From the NCBI GenBank assembly GCA_033764265.1, contig JANRJB010000372.1, forward strand, positions 1 to 9,161: a stretch of DNA of 9,161 nt, given 5' to 3'. Positions 6,796 through 9,161 of this stretch are shown piece after piece. Position 1 is the stretch's first letter. The number at the start of each line of letters is the position of its first letter. The position numbers and the translations under genes were made by a program. This stretch comes from VGEM01 sp033764265. Its GTDB lineage: Bacteria > Pseudomonadota > Alphaproteobacteria > Rhodospirillales > Rhodospirillaceae. The notes beneath the pieces were generated by a model. The model was not told the DNA's origin. It saw only the letters and a program-made list of their open reading frames with translations, and did no database searches.

Positions 6796-7149
6796 CTAGT
6801 TCTTGCGTGTTCCGAGTTCCGCCAGCAATTCTTCCAGCGCATCGTTGAGCGGCGGGAGATCATGCCGGATGAGGTCGATCATGACCTTGGGCGCAATGTC
6901 CTGATAGTTGTGGCGGAGGACGTTCCCGATTCCGGCAATCTCACGCCACGGAATCTCCGGATACCTGGCTTTGAGCTCGGGCGGGATGTGCCTGCTGGCT
7001 TCAGATATGATCTCCAGATTACGCTCGATGAGTTGCTTCAAGCGCCGGTCTGTTGACAATGCGTCGACTGACAGTCCGTCCGCGTCCTCCATGATCCATC
7101 CTATGCTTTCCAGCATGTGGGCCAGACGGATGGTCACATCCTTTGCCAT
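6796..7149 (-). CDS. hepT: HepT-like HEPN-domain toxin (DUF86 family)
   Basis: All-helical protein of 117 residues, the toxin half of a MntA-HepT (MNT-HEPN) type VII toxin-antitoxin pair. Characterised HepT toxins are RNases whose RX4HXY motif is silenced when MntA AMPylates the motif tyrosine. Visible family features are RNLEIISEASRHIPPELK (43-60), PEIPWREIAGIGNVLRHNY (64-82) and DLPPL near the C-terminus. The classical motif would read R-N-x-x-x-H-x-Y; here it is G75-N76-V-L-R79-H80-N-Y82, so the usual arginine is Gly, while His and Tyr are kept and an Arg sits directly before the His. I use the ATG at 7149, which overlaps the mntA stop as TGATG; a TTG one codon earlier (7152) is possible. 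The end lies 17 nt from the VOC gene. Base composition is more A/T-rich than in the metabolic neighbours. Confidence 0.87.
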   Translation of the reverse strand: MAKDVTIRLAHMLESIGWIMEDADGLSVDALSTDRRLKQLIERNLEIISEASRHIPPELKARYPEIPWREIAGIGNVLRHNYQDIAPKVMIDLIRHDLPPLNDALEELLAELGTRKN

Positions 7150-7445
7150 CAAAAAACCTGCTCAGCATCGGCCAATATGCGTTCGCGCAATCTGCGGTCG
7201 ATTCCGTCGCGTGTCAGAAGATCGACCGGGCGCTGAATTCGATCCTCGATGAGGTGTTTGATCGCGACTAGGTCGATCAAACTGAATTTCTTGGTCGGGT
7301 CGTAATCGATCAAAACATCCACATCGCTGTCAGGGCGGGAGCGGCCATGCCGGACCGACCCGAACAGGTACAGTGCCCGGGCTCCTCGAGCGCGGATCGC
7401 CGCTTCGCTGGACTTGATGGTGTCAATGATAGCCGACTTGTTCAT
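7149..7445 (-). CDS. mntA: MntA-like minimal nucleotidyltransferase antitoxin
   Basis: Small protein of 98 residues, the antitoxin of the MntA-HepT pair. It has the minimal nucleotidyltransferase signature GSVRHGRSRPDSDVD (29-43), that is the GS motif (G29, S30) and the metal-binding aspartates D41 and D43, with a likely third acidic residue D75 in RPVDLL. In characterised pairs MntA transfers AMP to a tyrosine of HepT and so neutralises it. The two genes overlap at TGATG, so translation is coupled with the antitoxin made first. The codons include CTA, AAA, CGA, ATT and TTT, which the neighbours rarely use, suggesting transfer. The ATG at 7445 has only a weak GGGA upstream and lies 7 nt after a possible -10 box. 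Divergent from leuC. Confidence 0.92.
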   Translation of the reverse strand: MNKSAIIDTIKSSEAAIRARGARALYLFGSVRHGRSRPDSDVDVLIDYDPTKKFSLIDLVAIKHLIEDRIQRPVDLLTRDGIDRRLRERILADAEQVF

Positions 7446-7452
7446 GCATCCC

Positions 7453-7458
7453 AGTATA
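7453..7458 (-). promoter_or_regulatory. Possible -10 box for mntA-hepT, implying a leaderless transcript
   Basis: On the - strand TATACT (5 of 6 matches to TATAAT) ends 7 nt before the mntA ATG. If used, transcription would begin at or next to the start codon. No good -35 hexamer lies 16-18 bp upstream. The assignment rests on the -10 match and position alone. Confidence 0.35.
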
Positions 7459-7518
7459 GAGCAATCGGCCGCAATCGCGGAGAGCCAATGGCCCGGAACG
7501 GCCGGTTCGGTCAGCCCC

Positions 7519-7547
7519 TTTCCATCCCCCGGCGGCCACGCTATACC
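7519..7547 (+). promoter_or_regulatory. Possible sigma-70-type promoter of leuC-leuD
   Basis: TTTCCA (7519-7524) and TATACC (7542-7547) are separated by exactly 17 bp; each matches the consensus at 4 of 6 positions. The start of transcription would be near 7554, giving a leader of about 23 nt before the GTG at 7577. This leader is too short for a leucine attenuator or T-box. The prediction is moderate because the organism's sigma factor preference is unknown. Confidence 0.4.
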
Positions 7548-7576
7548 GCCCGCTCCGCCAGAGCGATGAGCCGTCC

Positions 7577-8992
7577 GTGGGCCGCACCCTGATCGACAAG
7601 CTGTGGGACGAACACAAGGTCGCCGACCTGGGCGACGGCGCGGCGCTGCTGTACATCGACCGCATTTTCCTGCACGAGCGCACCGGCTCGGTCTCGCTGC
7701 AGGAGCTGAAAAAGGCCGGCCGCGCGGTGCGGCACAAGGACCACGTGTTCGTGACGATGGACCACATCGTCGACACCTTTCCGGGCCGCGGCGACAAGAC
7801 CCTGATGCCCTCGGGCACCGATTTCATCACCGCCACCCGCGCGACCGCGCGCGACGCCGGCCTGACGCTGTTCGACGTCACCGACGACCGCCAGGGCATC
7901 GTCCACGTTGTCTCGGCCGAGCAGGGCATCACCCTGCCGGGCTTCACCCAGGTCTGCCCCGACAGCCACACCTGCACGCTGGGGGCGTTGGGCGCGCTGG
8001 CCTGGGGCATCGGCTCGACCGAGGGCGAGCACGCGCTTGCCACCAAGACGCTGGCGGTGACCAAGCCCAAGACCATGCGCGTACGGTTCGACGGCGCGCT
8101 GGCCTATGGCGTCACCGCCAAGGACATGATCCTGACGCTGATCGGCCGTTACACCGCCGCCGGTGGCGCCGGCTACGCCATCGAGTTCACCGGCCCCGCC
8201 ATCGCCGCGCTGCCGCAGGAGAACCGCTTCACCATCTGCAACATGGCGGTGGAATTCGGCGCCTTCACCGGCGTCATTCCGCCTGACGACACGACGTTCG
8301 ACTACGTGCGCGGCCGCGCCTACGCCCCCCAGGGCGCCGCCTTCGACCAGGCCGTGGCTTATTGGCGCACGCTGGCAAGCGACCCCGATGCCGCCTTCGA
8401 CCGCGAGATCGTGGTTGATTGCTCCGCCATCGTGCCGACGGTGACCTGGGGCACCAGCCCCGGCCATGCGGTCGCGGTCGATGGCGTCGTGCCCGATCCG
8501 GCCAGCGCGACCGACGCCAACACGCGCGCCTCGATGCACAAGGCGCTGGAGTACATGGACGTGACGCCGGGCCAGAAGCTCGAGGGCCTGCCGCTCGACG
8601 CGGTGTTCATCGGCTCGTGCACCAATTCGCGCCTGGCGGACCTGCGCGCCGCGGCGGCGGTGGTCAAAGGCCGCACCATCGCCCCGTCGCTGAAGAAAGC
8701 GGTGATCGTGCCGGGCTCGAGCCAGGTCAAGAAGGCCGCCGAGCGCGAAGGGCTGCATGACATCTTCAAGGCCGCCGGCTTCGAATGGCGCGAGAGCGGC
8801 TGCTCGATGTGCTTCTACGCCGGCGGCGAGGCGATGGGCGAGAAGTGGCGGGTGATCAGCTCGACCAACCGCAACTTCGAGAACCGCCAGGGCCCCAAGA
8901 CGCGCACCCACCTGGCCAGCCCGACGACGGTGGCCGCTTCGGCGCTGGCGGGGCGCATCGCCGACGTCAGAAAACTGGCGCCGGGGGCCTAA
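7577..8992 (+). CDS. leuC: 3-isopropylmalate dehydratase large subunit
   Basis: Cytoplasmic [4Fe-4S] hydro-lyase subunit of 471 residues, matching the usual LeuC length. With LeuD it isomerises 2-isopropylmalate to 3-isopropylmalate in leucine synthesis. The three cluster cysteines are visible: C348 in IGSCTNSR and C409/C412 in SGCSMC. Other aconitase-family blocks are VCPDSHTCTLGALGALAWGI (126-145), EFGAFTGVIPPDDTTFDYV (226-244), VTWGTSPGH (289-297) and STNRNFENRQG (429-439). It departs from classical LeuC in places: CPDSHTCT for CGDSHTST/TATH, and FYAGGEAMGEKWRVIS after the CSMC motif where the classical enzyme has LAMN...PGERCAST. It may therefore be a second paralogue or act on a related malate. 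The GTG at 7577 gives the normal N-terminus MGRTLIDKLWDEH; no in-frame ATG is near and the ribosome binding site is weak. leuD follows after 4 nt. Confidence 0.93.
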   Translation: MGRTLIDKLWDEHKVADLGDGAALLYIDRIFLHERTGSVSLQELKKAGRAVRHKDHVFVTMDHIVDTFPGRGDKTLMPSGTDFITATRATARDAGLTLFDVTDDRQGIVHVVSAEQGITLPGFTQVCPDSHTCTLGALGALAWGIGSTEGEHALATKTLAVTKPKTMRVRFDGALAYGVTAKDMILTLIGRYTAAGGAGYAIEFTGPAIAALPQENRFTICNMAVEFGAFTGVIPPDDTTFDYVRGRAYAPQGAAFDQAVAYWRTLASDPDAAFDREIVVDCSAIVPTVTWGTSPGHAVAVDGVVPDPASATDANTRASMHKALEYMDVTPGQKLEGLPLDAVFIGSCTNSRLADLRAAAAVVKGRTIAPSLKKAVIVPGSSQVKKAAEREGLHDIFKAAGFEWRESGCSMCFYAGGEAMGEKWRVISSTNRNFENRQGPKTRTHLASPTTVAASALAGRIADVRKLAPGA

Positions 8993-8996
8993 TCGC

Positions 8997-9161
8997 GTGG
9001 ACAAGTTCGTTCACCTGAAGGCCGTCGCCGCGCCGCTGTTGCGCGTGAACATCGACACCGACGTCATCATCCCCAGCCGCGAGATGAAGGGCGTGTCGAA
9101 GACCGGCTTGTCGGTCGGCATGTTCGCCAACTGGCGCTACAGCGATCCCGCCGCGCGCCTG
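8997..9161 (+). CDS. leuD: 3-isopropylmalate dehydratase small subunit, N-terminal part
   Basis: The first 55 codons are in the window; the gene continues past the right edge. It begins with GTG 4 nt after the leuC stop, so translation is probably coupled. The start MDKFVHLKAVAAPLLRVNID and the following TDVIIPSREMKGVSKTGL are recognisable LeuD/aconitase swivel-domain sequence, with the NIDTDVIIP block typical of the family. The segment SREMKGVSKTGL differs from the KQFLK...GTG/RTGL form of classical LeuD and resembles what I remember of second-copy LeuD proteins. The product pairs with LeuC and helps define substrate choice. The C-terminal substrate-binding loop lies outside the window, so specificity cannot be judged. 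Confidence 0.92.
   Translation, partial: MDKFVHLKAVAAPLLRVNIDTDVIIPSREMKGVSKTGLSVGMFANWRYSDPAARL

Noticed and set aside
7566..7592. ATG at 7566 just upstream of leuC as start codon or leader peptide
   Set aside because: It is not in the leuC frame and gives only eight codons (MSRPWAAP) with no leucine, so it is neither the start nor a leucine attenuator peptide.
7541..9004. Long open reading frame of 487 codons on the - strand opposite leuC
   Set aside because: Its product is rich in Arg, Ala, Gly and His with no recognisable motifs, as expected from the complement of a GC-rich gene. The + strand encodes unmistakable LeuC.

Overview
The window is about 9.2 kb of GC-rich, densely coding bacterial chromosome with a strong G/C bias at third codon positions. 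The gene families suggest a proteobacterium, most likely an alphaproteobacterium, but no phylogenetic marker is present and this is inference. The layout is ordinary metabolic and transport genes with one small accessory module.

Left region (1-2233, + strand): the 3' end of a MacA/HlyD-type periplasmic adaptor, then a MacB/LolD-type ABC ATPase and a separate MacB/FtsX-type permease. Together they form a MacAB-like tripartite exporter whose ATPase and permease are separate genes. A REP-like palindromic intergenic repeat sits between these two genes.

Middle region (2341-4998): two DUF1838 paralogues face each other 9 bp apart. The + strand copy has a twin-arginine-like signal and the - strand copy a Sec-like signal. 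A TauE/SafE-family membrane exporter lies directly upstream of the - strand copy.

Right-middle region (5179-7445, all - strand): in transcription order these are mntA (minimal nucleotidyltransferase antitoxin), hepT (HEPN toxin), a VOC/glyoxalase-fold protein and two paralogous single-domain cupins. mntA and hepT overlap by 1 nt, hepT is 17 nt from the VOC gene, and the VOC gene is 5 nt from the first cupin gene, so the toxin-antitoxin pair may be co-transcribed with the metabolic genes. The pair is visibly richer in A/T than its surroundings and looks acquired. HepT carries Gly-Asn where the HEPN RX4H arginine is expected.

Right region (7577-9161, + strand): leuC and the start of leuD, the two subunits of 3-isopropylmalate dehydratase (leucine biosynthesis), both with GTG starts. 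Both depart from the classical LeuC/LeuD sequence at conserved positions and look like the second-paralogue type. The 131-bp gap between mntA and leuC probably holds divergent promoters.

I found no tRNA, rRNA, CRISPR array, transposase or convincing Rho-independent terminator. No clearly new multi-gene system is evident. The best candidates for follow-up are the variant HepT joined to the VOC-cupin-cupin operon and the convergent DUF1838 pair.
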